From Rhodoferax mekongensis (GTDB lineage Bacteria > Pseudomonadota > Gammaproteobacteria > Burkholderiales > Burkholderiaceae_C), in NCBI RefSeq assembly GCF_032191775.1, contig NZ_CP132507.1, forward strand, positions 2,939,001 through 3,003,000: a stretch of DNA of 64,000 bases. Direction: 5' to 3'. Position numbers and translations under genes: made by a program. Positions 48,019 to 55,666 of the stretch are shown here, piece by piece. The notes under the pieces were generated by a model. It ran no database searches. It was not told the DNA's origin and saw nothing but the letters and a program-made list of their open reading frames with translations. Every line of letters begins with the position of its first letter. Position 1 is the first letter of the stretch.

Positions 48019-48052
48019 CAAACCGGACGTGCAACTTTCATCGCATCCGGCT
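48019..48052 (-). ncRNA. group II intron domain V
   Basis: The 34-nt hairpin has 5' strand AGCCGGATGCG, apical ATGAAAGT and 3' strand TGCACGTCCGGTT. The AGC triad and the two-base bulge on the 3' side are the catalytic metal sites of group II ribozymes. It starts 30 nt after the reverse transcriptase stop. Confidence 0.92.
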
Positions 48053-48082
48053 TTCCAGCAGTATTTCCATCATTTTACCCAA

Positions 48083-49924
48083 TCAGGTCGGGATGTAAGC
48101 GAGGTCTTTGAGACTTAGCCCATCGTATTCGCCTCTGTGTACTCTGCCGTGGCAGGGTCTGCAGAGCGGGACCTGTTTGCGATTGATGGCACTCATTATT
48201 CGATTGAACCCCTGAGTGATGGTTTTATTACCCTTTCTCAGGTGACGTATGTGGTGCATTTGCACTCCTGAAGTGTTGCAGACTACGCAGTTCCTAGTGA
48301 GACTGGTTCGAGTCAGTCTCCTATTTTGGGAGGCGAGGATGTCCTCAGGGTCGGGCGGGTCAGAGCCTAGAAGTGGCAGTTGCCAATTTCCAGAAGGCCT
48401 CCAAAAGGAGACTTCTCTTTCCTCATCCTTGCTGCTGCGATACCTCACGCTTGCGTAGACTCCATACTTCGCCACAACTTTAGGTAATCTCATCCTGTGC
48501 TTGTGCGCGAGCGTCATTAAGCATGAGTACTGAAGGACATACTTCACTCGGTTAAGGTCCGAGGCGTTGTTGGAAACCGCGTAATAGTTATAGATTCCTC
48601 TCCAAACAGAGTTGAACCGCATCACTATGTCATGGTCCTCTAACGCCACGAAGTTCTTCTTTGAGCAGGGGAAGAAAGGGTTATCGCCTCTAGTCCTGCA
48701 AAAGCCACCAAGTTTCAATCTGTCCAATAGTTCTACAACAGGAGCAATTATCCTAATCTTGGAACTAACCGTGCGTCTTAGGGACACACGAAAGCCGTTG
48801 TGAATGGCCATTCTTCGGGTTCCAGCTCTGTTACCGTCGGAGACGGAGAGGCGAAAACCAAGGAACTTTGCCACTTCAGTAGTTGCGTGGGTGATGAGTG
48901 TTTTTTCCTCCGACAGCGTGAGCTTGAGCGTATCTCGAAGGAAAGTCTCTGCTTTGGACTTTAAATCCAAGGCAAGTGATTTATCCCCTGAGATGCCAAT
49001 TAGCCAGTCGTCTGCGTAGCGTACGTAGTACACACGACAAAAGCCTGGGTCCATTGGGTTCACTGAGGGAAGCATGTCCGCCTCATTTCTCAGCTGCTTC
49101 GTCTCTTGCGTCTCGACTCCGCCATTCTTCTTTAGTATGTACAGCCGCCGTCTGGTGAGCTTTCTCCAAGCCGGATTAGGGCCTCTCCTTGAATCGCCTT
49201 TGTTGAGAAGAGTCTGTAGAGACCGAACCCAAATATCGAATTCATGGAGGTAAATGTTCGCGAGGTATGGGCTTATCACCCCTCCCTGAGGCGTACCTTT
49301 AGTAGGATTTTCCAGCTTACCGTCGTCATGCAGGATAGGAGTCCTTAAGAATTTCCAGATGAGCCTGATGAATCTTTCATCTTTTATCTTCTTCCGAAGA
49401 ATGGATATAAGAATGTGATGGTCGATATTGTCGAAGAACCCGACGATATCTCCTTCAATAACCCATTTGAGGCTGTTCCATTTGGAATATTCATGCAGAG
49501 CGGAGTGACACCCGCGATTGGCTCGAAATCCGTGGCTAGCGTCGTCGAACACCGGAAGTTCTGCATCGTAGATGCATTCCAGTATCAACCTGACCATCTC
49601 TTGGACGATTTTGTCTCTAGGAGAAGGGATGCCCAGAGGTCTGAGTTTTCCATTCGCCTTAGGAATAAACTTTCGCTTTACAGCTACCGGAGAATACCTT
49701 TCGTCCCTAATTGCACTGCAGAGTGCCTTGAGGGATTCGAGAGATGTTTCATCTAGAGTGGAGCCATCGGCTCCTTTGGTCATATTGCCCGCTATGGACT
49801 TGAGTCTTTCGTAGGCTAGCACCGCTAATTGCGGCGAACTTACTAATCTAAACAGGTCGTCGTTCACCCATGCTGGGTTACGGTTCAACTTTCTTAGAGT
49901 TTCCAGTCTTTCCGTGATTTTCAA
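48083..49924 (-). CDS. ltrA: group II intron-encoded reverse transcriptase/maturase with HNH endonuclease
   Basis: The protein (613 residues from a TTG at 49924) has RT motifs 0-7. Examples are KRKFIPKANGKLRPLGIPSPRDKIVQ, GDIVGFFDNIDH, GTPQGGVISPYLANIYLHEFD and YVRYADDWLIGI with the catalytic YADD. Maturase domain X follows (FNSVWRGIYNYYAVSNN). The C-terminal HNH nuclease has CVVCNTSGVQMHHIRHLRKG and VPLCRPCHGRVHRGEYDG. The frame stays open up to a GTG at 50038, which lies inside the 3' end of the cargo tRNA. I prefer the TTG because GGAG stands 5 nt before it. The protein should bind the intron RNA, help splicing and catalyse retrohoming. Confidence 0.93.
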   Translation of the reverse strand: MKITERLETLRKLNRNPAWVNDDLFRLVSSPQLAVLAYERLKSIAGNMTKGADGSTLDETSLESLKALCSAIRDERYSPVAVKRKFIPKANGKLRPLGIPSPRDKIVQEMVRLILECIYDAELPVFDDASHGFRANRGCHSALHEYSKWNSLKWVIEGDIVGFFDNIDHHILISILRKKIKDERFIRLIWKFLRTPILHDDGKLENPTKGTPQGGVISPYLANIYLHEFDIWVRSLQTLLNKGDSRRGPNPAWRKLTRRRLYILKKNGGVETQETKQLRNEADMLPSVNPMDPGFCRVYYVRYADDWLIGISGDKSLALDLKSKAETFLRDTLKLTLSEEKTLITHATTEVAKFLGFRLSVSDGNRAGTRRMAIHNGFRVSLRRTVSSKIRIIAPVVELLDRLKLGGFCRTRGDNPFFPCSKKNFVALEDHDIVMRFNSVWRGIYNYYAVSNNASDLNRVKYVLQYSCLMTLAHKHRMRLPKVVAKYGVYASVRYRSSKDEEREVSFWRPSGNWQLPLLGSDPPDPEDILASQNRRLTRTSLTRNCVVCNTSGVQMHHIRHLRKGNKTITQGFNRIMSAINRKQVPLCRPCHGRVHRGEYDGLSLKDLAYIPT

Positions 49925-50029
49925 GTGTTCTCCAACACAATCATTTTCAGAACTGTCACTACTACCTGTGGCCCTTCTAACGAGTTGAGCGTTGCCGCCC
50001 AAAAAGTTCGTCCCTATTAGGGGAGCTAG

Positions 50030-50114
50030 TGGTGTCACGGACGGGACTCGAACCCGTACGACTTGCGTCGAGGGATTTTAAGTCCCTTGCGGCTACCAAT
50101 TACGCCACCGTGAC
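50030..50114 (-). tRNA. intact tRNA-Leu(UAA) carried inside the intron
   Basis: This is a complete class II tRNA of 85 nt. It has acceptor GTCACGG/CCGTGAC (perfect), anticodon stem-loop GGGACTTAAAATCCC (anticodon TAA), variable arm CGAC-GCAA-GTCG, T-arm ACGGG/CCCGT with TTCGAGT, discriminator A and encoded CCA. Outside the anticodon loop it differs from the host gene it interrupts, so it is not a duplicate of it. The D-loop has C where tRNA-Leu normally has A21 (GGTAGCCGC), a point to test. It lies after the 5' ribozyme half and before the reverse transcriptase gene, that is, in domain IV. Confidence 0.93.
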
Positions 50115-50257
50115 ATCTCTCTACTACGACCACTCCGTGACCATGTTGCTTGCGCAATTTAGGTCATCCCCGCGTTAACTCCAGAACGTAGCTGTAGTCT
50201 TAGGCACTCATTTCGTTCCTTGACCCTCTCATTGAGGGTGAATCACGCCAAACAGTA

Positions 50258-50284
50258 TGTCCACTCTTAAAATCTTAGTGAACA
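50258..50284 (-). ncRNA. EBS1 stem-loop of the intron
   Basis: An 8-bp stem (TGTTCACT with AGTGGACA, one G-U pair) presents the 11-nt loop AAGATTTTAAG. TTTTAAG (50272-50266) in the loop is the exact complement of CTTAAAA, the last 7 nt of the 5' exon and the whole anticodon loop of the target tRNA. This is the expected EBS1-IBS1 pairing of a group II intron. Confidence 0.85.
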
Positions 50285-50605
50285 TTAGCGTGAAAGGGGT
50301 CTCATCAACTATTCCCCTCCGGTGCGGTAACCCGTTCAGAACTTGAGTTCAGGTAATCCAACTTTTGCCATAACTACTGTATCTGCTGCCTAGCAATCTG
50401 TTGATTCATGTTTCGGCAACTTTTCGCATCATGCTACGGTCCCCTCGGGGATTTCCCCCTTAGGTAAGATGCTGATTTACTCCTAATCTGATAAAGAGGA
50501 AGCTTGCTAAAGCTTCTTCGTTCTGGAGCCCTCTACGGGCGCACTTTTAAGTCCGATGTGTCTACCTATTTCACCACTCAGGCACGGGTGTCTATTGTCA
50601 AACAA

Positions 50606-50639
50606 AAATGCCCCACCAACCGAGGCTGACAGGGCATTT
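50606..50639 (-). terminator. hairpin between tRNA-Cys and tRNA-Leu
   Basis: AAATGCCC and GGGCATTT arms with an inner CAGCC/GGTTG pairing and a following TTTTTGTTTG. It looks like an intrinsic terminator but stands before the split tRNA-Leu. It may be leaky, act as a processing signal, or separate the Leu gene from the operon. Confidence 0.6.
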
Positions 50640-50653
50640 CGACCAGATAAATC

Positions 50654-50727
50654 TGGAGGCGCGGTCCGGAGTCGAACCGGACTAACCGGATTTGCAATCC
50701 GGGGCATAACCGCTTTGCTACCGCGCC
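50654..50727 (-). tRNA. tRNA-Cys(GCA)
   Basis: A 74-nt cloverleaf: acceptor GGCGCGG/CCGCGCC, anticodon stem-loop CCGGATTGCAAATCCGG (GCA), T-loop GTTCGAC, discriminator U and encoded CCA. It is the middle gene of the Gly-Cys-Leu operon. Confidence 0.96.
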
Positions 50728-50761
50728 GAGTTTTCAGATTCCTCAACCTAAGGAGAGGAAC

Positions 50762-50787
50762 AAAAAAGGGAAGCAGGCGCTTCCCTT
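50762..50787 (-). terminator. hairpin between tRNA-Gly and tRNA-Cys
   Basis: AAGGGAAGC, loop GCCT and GCTTCCCTT followed by TTTTTG on the minus strand. It has the shape of an intrinsic terminator but lies inside the tRNA operon, as does the next hairpin at 50606. Confidence 0.6.
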
Positions 50788-50795
50788 CTCGGAAT

Positions 50796-50871
50796 TGGAG
50801 CGGGAAAAGAGTCTCGAACTCTCGACCTCAACCTTGGCAAGGTTGCGCTCTACCAACTGAGCTATTCCCGC
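50796..50871 (-). tRNA. tRNA-Gly(GCC)
   Basis: A 76-nt cloverleaf: acceptor GCGGGAA/TTCCCGC, anticodon stem-loop AACCTTGCCAAGGTT (GCC), T-loop GTTCGAG, encoded CCA. First gene of the Gly-Cys-Leu tRNA operon, located 80 bp behind the end of lon. Confidence 0.96.
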
Positions 50872-50951
50872 GTTTCAAGCCTCAAATTATAGCGCCAATT
50901 TAGGCGGTCGGGGCAAGGTCAAAAAATCTTTTTGCATTGCCCCGACGGACT

Positions 50952-53387
50952 TCAATGCTTCACAGCTGAGGTGGTTGTATCTGAGGCGACCCCTGGAACC
51001 GCAACTGGGACCGGATCTTCGTCTGGCAAAGAGACAGGTTGGGACTCCAATGCCAACTCAAGCACTTGGTCAATCCAACGTACAGGCACGATCTCGAGTC
51101 CATTCTTCACGTTTTCGGGAATGTCCTGCAAGTCTTTGGCATTCTGCTCAGGGATCAAAACCGTCTTGATGCCTCCTCGCAAAGCAGCAAGCAACTTTTC
51201 TTTCAAGCCACCGATCTCGGTGACTTCACCTCGCAAGGTGATCTCTCCGGTCATGGCAACATCACCCCGAACGGGGATGCCTGTCAAAGCAGATACAAAA
51301 GCAGTAGCCATCGCTGCGCCAGCGCTTGGTCCATCTTTAGGTGTCGCGCCATCAGGTACGTGAATATGGATGTCTTTCTTTTCGAAAGTCTCATCCTTGA
51401 TTCCCAGCCGACGGGCGCGACTGCGAACGACAGTGCGCGCAGCCTCCACAGACTCCTTCATCACATCGCCCAATGAACCGGTGCGGGTAATGACGCCCTT
51501 ACCGGGAGTCAAAGCAGCTTCAATCGTCAAAAGATCACCGCCGACCTCAGTCCATGCGAGTCCCACCACTTGGCCTACCTGGTTTTGCTCTTCAGCGCGA
51601 CCATAGGTGTAGCGACGCACCCCCAAGAAATCATTCAAGTTCTCCGCGGTCACGACCACTTGTGCCTGCATTTTCTTGAGCAAAAGGCCCTTGACGACCT
51701 TGCGGCAGATTTTCGACAGCTCGCGCTCCAAAGAGCGGACACCCGCCTCACGCGTGTAGTACCGAACGATGTCTCGCACAGCATCCTCAGAGACAGACAG
51801 TTCCGCATCCTTCACACCGTTGTTTTTCATCTGCTTGGGCAACAGATACGTAATGGCAATGTTGGTCTTCTCGTCTTCGGTGTAACCCGACAGACGAATC
51901 ACCTCCATACGGTCCAGCAACGCTGGTGGGATGTTCATAGAGTTGGAAGTCGCCACAAACATCACGTCACTCAAGTCGTAGTCCACTTCTACGTAGTGGT
52001 CGCCAAACTTGTTGTTCTGCTCCGGATCCAACACCTCCAACAACGCACTGCTGGGGTCGCCACGAAAGTCCGTGCCCAGCTTGTCGATTTCATCGAGCAG
52101 GAACAAGGGATTACGTGTGCCAACCTTGGAAAGGCTTTGAAGAACCTTTCCTGGCATCGCTCCAATGTAAGTTCTCCGATGACCGCGGATCTCCGTCTCA
52201 TCGCGCATACCGCCCAAGGCCATACGTACGTATTTTCGGCCCGTGGCCTTGGCTATGCTTTGGCCCAAAGAAGTCTTACCTACCCCGGGCGGGCCTACCA
52301 GACACAGGATTGGCGCCTTAACTTTGTCGACTCGCTGTTGAACAGCAAGATATTCCAAAATGCGGTCCTTGACTTTGTCCAAGCCATAGTGATCTTCATT
52401 CAACACGTTCTCGGCATTCGCCAGGTTGTGTTTAATCTTGGTTTTGGCAGTCCAAGGCAGGCCGGTCAGCACTTCAATGTAGTTGCGTACCACCGTCGCC
52501 TCCGCAGACATTGGAGACATCAGCTTGAGTTTCTTCAACTCGGCTTCGGCCTTCTTCAACGCCTCCTTGGGCATCTTGGCAGACTTGATCTTTTTTTCGA
52601 TCTCTTCGATGTCTGCGCCATCTTCACCCTCGCCCAACTCCTTCTGAATCGCCTTGACTTGCTCATTCAAATAGAAGTCGCGCTGGTTCTTTTCCATCTG
52701 GCGCTTGACCCGACCACGGATCTTCTTGTCGACATTCAATATGTCGACTTCGTGTTCGATCTGCTCAAACAAATTTTCCAAGCGGTCTTTGACCTCAGGC
52801 AGACTCAAAATGGCTTGTTTGCTGTCCAGCTTGAGTGGTAAATGCGCAGCAATGGTGTCAGCCAAGCGACCAGGGTCGTCAATGCTGGAGATGGAAGTAA
52901 GAATTTCCGGAGGAATCTTTTTGTTGAGTTTGACGTACTGGTCAAACTGCTGCATTACGGCACGACGCAGCGCCTCCACTTCACTACCGGCTTTACGGCT
53001 TACGTCCGTCGCCTCAGCAGGCACTTCAATGGGGGTAACGTTCGCTGTGAAATGCAGTTCACCTTCAGAGATCTGGTTGACGGTAGCGCGCTGATGCCCT
53101 TCGACTAACACTTTGACAGTGCCATCAGGCAGCTTCAACATTTGAAGGATGGTGGATACACAACCCACGTCGAACATGTCTGAAACTACCGGGTCATCCT
53201 TGGCAGCCGCCTTTTGGGCCACCAACATGATGCGGCGCTCTGCCTCCATGGCTGCTTCCAAGGCTTTGATGCTCTTGGGGCGCCCGACGAATAGCGGAAT
53301 CACCATGTGAGGAAAGACGACCACATCGCGCAAAGGCAATAGAGGCAGTTCTAAGGGGATTGCAGGCAAGGGAATATGGCCGGACAT
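50952..53387 (-). CDS. lon: ATP-dependent protease Lon
   Basis: Lon degrades damaged and regulatory proteins. The 811-residue protein has the substrate-binding N-domain (LPLLPLRDVVVFPHMVIPLFVG), a coiled coil, the AAA+ module with Walker A GPPGVGKTSLGQ and Walker B LFLLDEIDKL, and the protease domain with the Ser-Lys dyad (PKDGPSAGAAMA, catalytic Ser; Lys about 43 residues later). The C-terminal tail after the protease domain is extended by about 25 residues. A heat-shock type promoter is visible upstream. Confidence 0.97.
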   Translation of the reverse strand: MSGHIPLPAIPLELPLLPLRDVVVFPHMVIPLFVGRPKSIKALEAAMEAERRIMLVAQKAAAKDDPVVSDMFDVGCVSTILQMLKLPDGTVKVLVEGHQRATVNQISEGELHFTANVTPIEVPAEATDVSRKAGSEVEALRRAVMQQFDQYVKLNKKIPPEILTSISSIDDPGRLADTIAAHLPLKLDSKQAILSLPEVKDRLENLFEQIEHEVDILNVDKKIRGRVKRQMEKNQRDFYLNEQVKAIQKELGEGEDGADIEEIEKKIKSAKMPKEALKKAEAELKKLKLMSPMSAEATVVRNYIEVLTGLPWTAKTKIKHNLANAENVLNEDHYGLDKVKDRILEYLAVQQRVDKVKAPILCLVGPPGVGKTSLGQSIAKATGRKYVRMALGGMRDETEIRGHRRTYIGAMPGKVLQSLSKVGTRNPLFLLDEIDKLGTDFRGDPSSALLEVLDPEQNNKFGDHYVEVDYDLSDVMFVATSNSMNIPPALLDRMEVIRLSGYTEDEKTNIAITYLLPKQMKNNGVKDAELSVSEDAVRDIVRYYTREAGVRSLERELSKICRKVVKGLLLKKMQAQVVVTAENLNDFLGVRRYTYGRAEEQNQVGQVVGLAWTEVGGDLLTIEAALTPGKGVITRTGSLGDVMKESVEAARTVVRSRARRLGIKDETFEKKDIHIHVPDGATPKDGPSAGAAMATAFVSALTGIPVRGDVAMTGEITLRGEVTEIGGLKEKLLAALRGGIKTVLIPEQNAKDLQDIPENVKNGLEIVPVRWIDQVLELALESQPVSLPDEDPVPVAVPGVASDTTTSAVKH

Positions 53388-53413
53388 AGGAAAACCTTTA
53401 CGTTACCTGTGGA

Positions 53414-53441
53414 ATATGGACTGCAAAGCCCGGATTTCAAG
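53414..53441 (-). promoter_or_regulatory. sigma-32 type heat-shock promoter of lon
   Basis: On the minus strand CTTGAAA (53441-53435), a 13-bp spacer and GTCCATAT (53421-53414) fit the sigma-32 consensus CTTGAAA-N13-15-CCCCATNT. The -10 lies 26 bp before the lon ATG. The remaining bases 53442-53533 hold no gene. Confidence 0.75.
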
Positions 53442-53533
53442 CACAACCCGATTATGAAAAACCGGGCCACCCCACAAGTGGGATTGAATACCCCCAAAAC
53501 CCTTGCTTATCAGGCTATTGGGGGCCATTCCGG

Positions 53534-54799
53534 CTACGCCTTCTTGGCAGATTCGCGATAAACGAGCAATGGAGGCTTGTTTTCTTCGATGGTGGATTCA
53601 TCCACCACTACTTTTTCAACGTTGCCCGCATTGGGCAACTCATACATAGTGTCAATGAGCGATTGCTCAAGGATGGATCGCAAGCCTCGGGCACCCGTTT
53701 TGCGGATCAAGGCCCGCTTGGCGATGGCCTTCAGGGCAGCAGGACGGATCTCCAGCTCCGCGCCCTCCATTGCCAACAACTTGGCATATTGCTTGACCAA
53801 GGCATTCTTGGGCTCAGTCAAGATCTGAACCAAGGCGTCTTCAGTGAGCTCAGCGAGGGTTGCCACCACAGGCATACGCCCCACTAATTCGGGAATCAAG
53901 CCGAACTTGATCAAATCCTCAGGCTCAACCTCTTTGAAAACTTCGGTCAATGCACGCTGTTGCTTGCTCTTTACCGCAGCGCCAAAACCGATACCCGAAG
54001 ACTCTGTGCGGCTCTCGATCACCTTTTCCAAGCCCGCAAACGCACCGCCGCAAATGAACAGGATGTTGGTCGTGTCAATTTGCACGAAATCCTGGTTCGG
54101 ATGCTTGCGTCCACCCTGCGGCGGAACACTGGCCATGGTGCCTTCAATCAGCTTCAGCAGAGCTTGTTGAACGCCCTCGCCCGACACATCGCGCGTGATG
54201 GAGGGGTTGTCGGATTTGCGTGAAATCTTGTCGATCTCATCGATGTAGACAATGCCGCGCTGGGCGCGTTCCACGTCGTAGTTGCAGCTCTGGAGCAGCT
54301 TCAGAACGATGTTCTCCACGTCCTCGCCTACATAACCCGCTTCGGTCAAGGTGGTTGCATCAGCCATCACAAAGGGCACATCCAGCATGCGCGCCAGTGT
54401 CTGGGCCAACAGCGTCTTGCCCGAGCCAGTGGGGCCGATCAACAGGATGTTGCTCTTGGCGAGCTCAACATCATCTTTCTTGGCTTTTTCTTTGTGCTTG
54501 AGGCGCTTGTAGTGGTTGTACACCGCCACCGCCAGAGTGCGCTTGGCAGGTTCCTGGCCGATGACATAGTTATCGAGGTTTGCCTTGATATCTGCTGGCG
54601 TGGGCAGGTCACTGCGCCCTTCCTTGTTTTCGGTGGTCGCCGGTAGCTCGTCACGGATGATCTCATTGCACAAATCGATGCACTCATCACACACAAACAC
54701 GGACGGACCAGCGATAAGCTTCTTCACCTCATGCTGACTCTTGCCACAGAAAGAGCAGTACAGGGTTTTTTCGCTGGTTGAGCCTTTTTTTTCGGCCAT
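53534..54799 (-). CDS. clpX: ATP-dependent Clp protease ATP-binding subunit ClpX
   Basis: ClpX unfolds tagged proteins and feeds them to ClpP. The 421-residue protein has the N-terminal zinc-binding domain ([14 protein letters not shown] and VCDECIDLC), Walker [13 protein letters not shown], Walker [10 protein letters not shown], the pore loop GYVGEDVE and the ClpP-binding IGF loop ([10 protein letters not shown]). It follows clpP by 103 bp on the same strand, the standard order. Confidence 0.97.
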   Translation of the reverse strand: MAEKKGSTSEKTLYCSFCGKSQHEVKKLIAGPSVFVCDECIDLCNEIIRDELPATTENKEGRSDLPTPADIKANLDNYVIGQEPAKRTLAVAVYNHYKRLKHKEKAKKDDVELAKSNILLIGPTGSGKTLLAQTLARMLDVPFVMADATTLTEAGYVGEDVENIVLKLLQSCNYDVERAQRGIVYIDEIDKISRKSDNPSITRDVSGEGVQQALLKLIEGTMASVPPQGGRKHPNQDFVQIDTTNILFICGGAFAGLEKVIESRTESSGIGFGAAVKSKQQRALTEVFKEVEPEDLIKFGLIPELVGRMPVVATLAELTEDALVQILTEPKNALVKQYAKLLAMEGAELEIRPAALKAIAKRALIRKTGARGLRSILEQSLIDTMYELPNAGNVEKVVVDESTIEENKPPLLVYRESAKKA

Positions 54800-54846
54800 G
54801 GATGTCTGCCTCTTTTCGCTAAGTTAAGCAATGATAACCAAATGAA

Positions 54847-54877
54847 AACGGTGCCTGTCCGTCGGAAAGGCACCGTT
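54847..54877 (-). terminator. hairpin between clpP and clpX
   Basis: AACGGTGCC and GGCACCGTT arms followed by TTTCATTT on the minus strand. A weak terminator or attenuator after clpP that may leave part of the transcripts to read into clpX. Confidence 0.6.
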
Positions 54878-54902
54878 CAGGTGGGCGCTTGGCCCGCCGC
54901 AA

Positions 54903-55532
54903 TCAGGGGCGTTTTGCAATCACCTGATCGACCAGGCCATATTCCTTGGCCTCGTCTGCAGACAGGTAATAGTCCCGCTCTGTATCGCGCTCAATCTTTT
55001 CCAAAGGTTGGCCGGTGCGCTCCGCCAGAATCTTGTTCAGTTGTTCGCGGGTCTTCAGGATTTCACGAGCGTGAATTTCAATCTCCGTGGCCTGGCCTTG
55101 TGTACCACCCAAAGGCTGGTGAATCATGACCTTGGAATTCGGCAGCGAAAAGCGCTTGCCCTTGGCACCGGCAGCCAACAGAAATGCCCCCATACTCGCG
55201 GCCATGCCGGTGCACAAGGTAGACACGTCGGGCTTGATGAAGTTCATGGTGTCGTAAATCGCCATACCCGCGCTCACAGAGCCGCCGGGCGAATTGATGT
55301 AGAAGGAAATATCCTTGTCAGGATTTTCGCTTTCCAGAAACAACAGCTGAGCCACCACGAGATTGGCAGTCTGGTCATTGACGGGCCCCACCAGAAAAAT
55401 CACCCGCTCTTTCAACAAACGGGAATAAATGTCGTATGAACGCTCACCACGTCCCGATTGCTCGATGACCATGGGCACCATTCCCAGAGCCTGGGTTTCC
55501 ATTGCGCCGGACATTCCGTATTTCACGTTCAT
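54903..55532 (-). CDS. clpP: ATP-dependent Clp protease proteolytic subunit
   Basis: ClpP is the tetradecameric serine peptidase that works with ClpX and ClpA. The 209-residue protein shows the catalytic Ser in [16 protein letters not shown], His in [12 protein letters not shown] and Asp further on ([17 protein letters not shown] region), and [17 protein letters not shown]. Start ATG at 55532. Confidence 0.97.
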   Translation of the reverse strand: MNVKYGMSGAMETQALGMVPMVIEQSGRGERSYDIYSRLLKERVIFLVGPVNDQTANLVVAQLLFLESENPDKDISFYINSPGGSVSAGMAIYDTMNFIKPDVSTLCTGMAASMGAFLLAAGAKGKRFSLPNSKVMIHQPLGGTQGQATEIEIHAREILKTREQLNKILAERTGQPLEKIERDTERDYYLSADEAKEYGLVDQVIAKRP

Positions 55533-55585
55533 AAGCTCTCCAAAATGTAGGGTGTAACTGTACAGAAAAAGACAGACAAAAATGC

Positions 55586-55632
55586 AAATGGGGCTTAAAC
55601 GCAGGACTGCAAGTCCCGCGCAAGCCCCATTT
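55586..55632 (-). terminator. hairpin between tig and clpP
   Basis: AAATGGGGCTT and AAGCCCCATTT arms enclose a second dyad GGGACTTGCAGTCC. A T-run follows at a short distance on the minus strand. It probably ends part of the tig transcripts. Confidence 0.65.
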
Positions 55633-55666
55633 CGCTGCGACGCAAAGTTTGCGCCTGCGCTTTGCT

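Larger units (their letters stand above)
47967..50544 (-). mobile_element. group II intron with reverse transcriptase and cargo tRNA-Leu(UAA)
   Basis: The 2578-bp intron starts GTGCG and ends AC. Its 5' ribozyme part (50544-50115) contains a clear EBS1 hairpin. Domain V is the 34-nt hairpin at 48052-48019, beginning AGCCGGATGCGATGAAAG, with catalytic AGC and a GAAA-type loop. Domain VI follows to the 3' end. The space of domain IV holds a complete tRNA-Leu(UAA) (50114-50030) and a reverse transcriptase gene (49924-48083). The element is visibly richer in A+T than its surroundings. All parts needed for splicing and retrohoming appear intact. I cannot assign the class surely; the protein looks mitochondrial-like with an HNH nuclease. 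Confidence 0.93.
47913..50583 (-). tRNA. tRNA-Leu(UAA) gene split by a group II intron (leuZ position)
   Basis: Exon 1 is 50583-50545 (39 nt, from acceptor strand GCCTGAG through D-arm to anticodon loop CTTAAAA). Exon 2 is 47966-47913 (54 nt, TCCGCC... long variable arm, T-arm ACCGG/CCGGT, acceptor CTCAGGC, discriminator A, CCA). Joined, they give a normal 93-nt class II tRNA with anticodon TAA and perfect acceptor, D and T stems. The anticodon stem has four good pairs and one U-C mismatch at 27-43. The break is between bases 38 and 39. It is the third gene behind tRNA-Gly(GCC) and tRNA-Cys(GCA), the glyW-cysT-leuZ order. It yields this tRNA only if the intron splices. Confidence 0.93.

Noticed and set aside
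50030..50114. cargo tRNA as an ordinary tRNA gene outside the intron
   Set aside because: The GTGCG start at 50544 next to exon 1, the EBS1 hairpin at 50284-50258, domain V at 48052-48019 and the AC end next to exon 2 place it well inside the intron.
47967..50544. group I intron, as known in cyanobacterial tRNA-Leu(UAA)
   Set aside because: The ends, the domain V hairpin and the reverse transcriptase are those of a group II intron, and the insertion point is after the anticodon loop rather than within the anticodon.
50595..50600. TTGACA before the split tRNA-Leu as a promoter
   Set aside because: No -10 hexamer lies at a suitable distance; the expected place is inside the tRNA exon.
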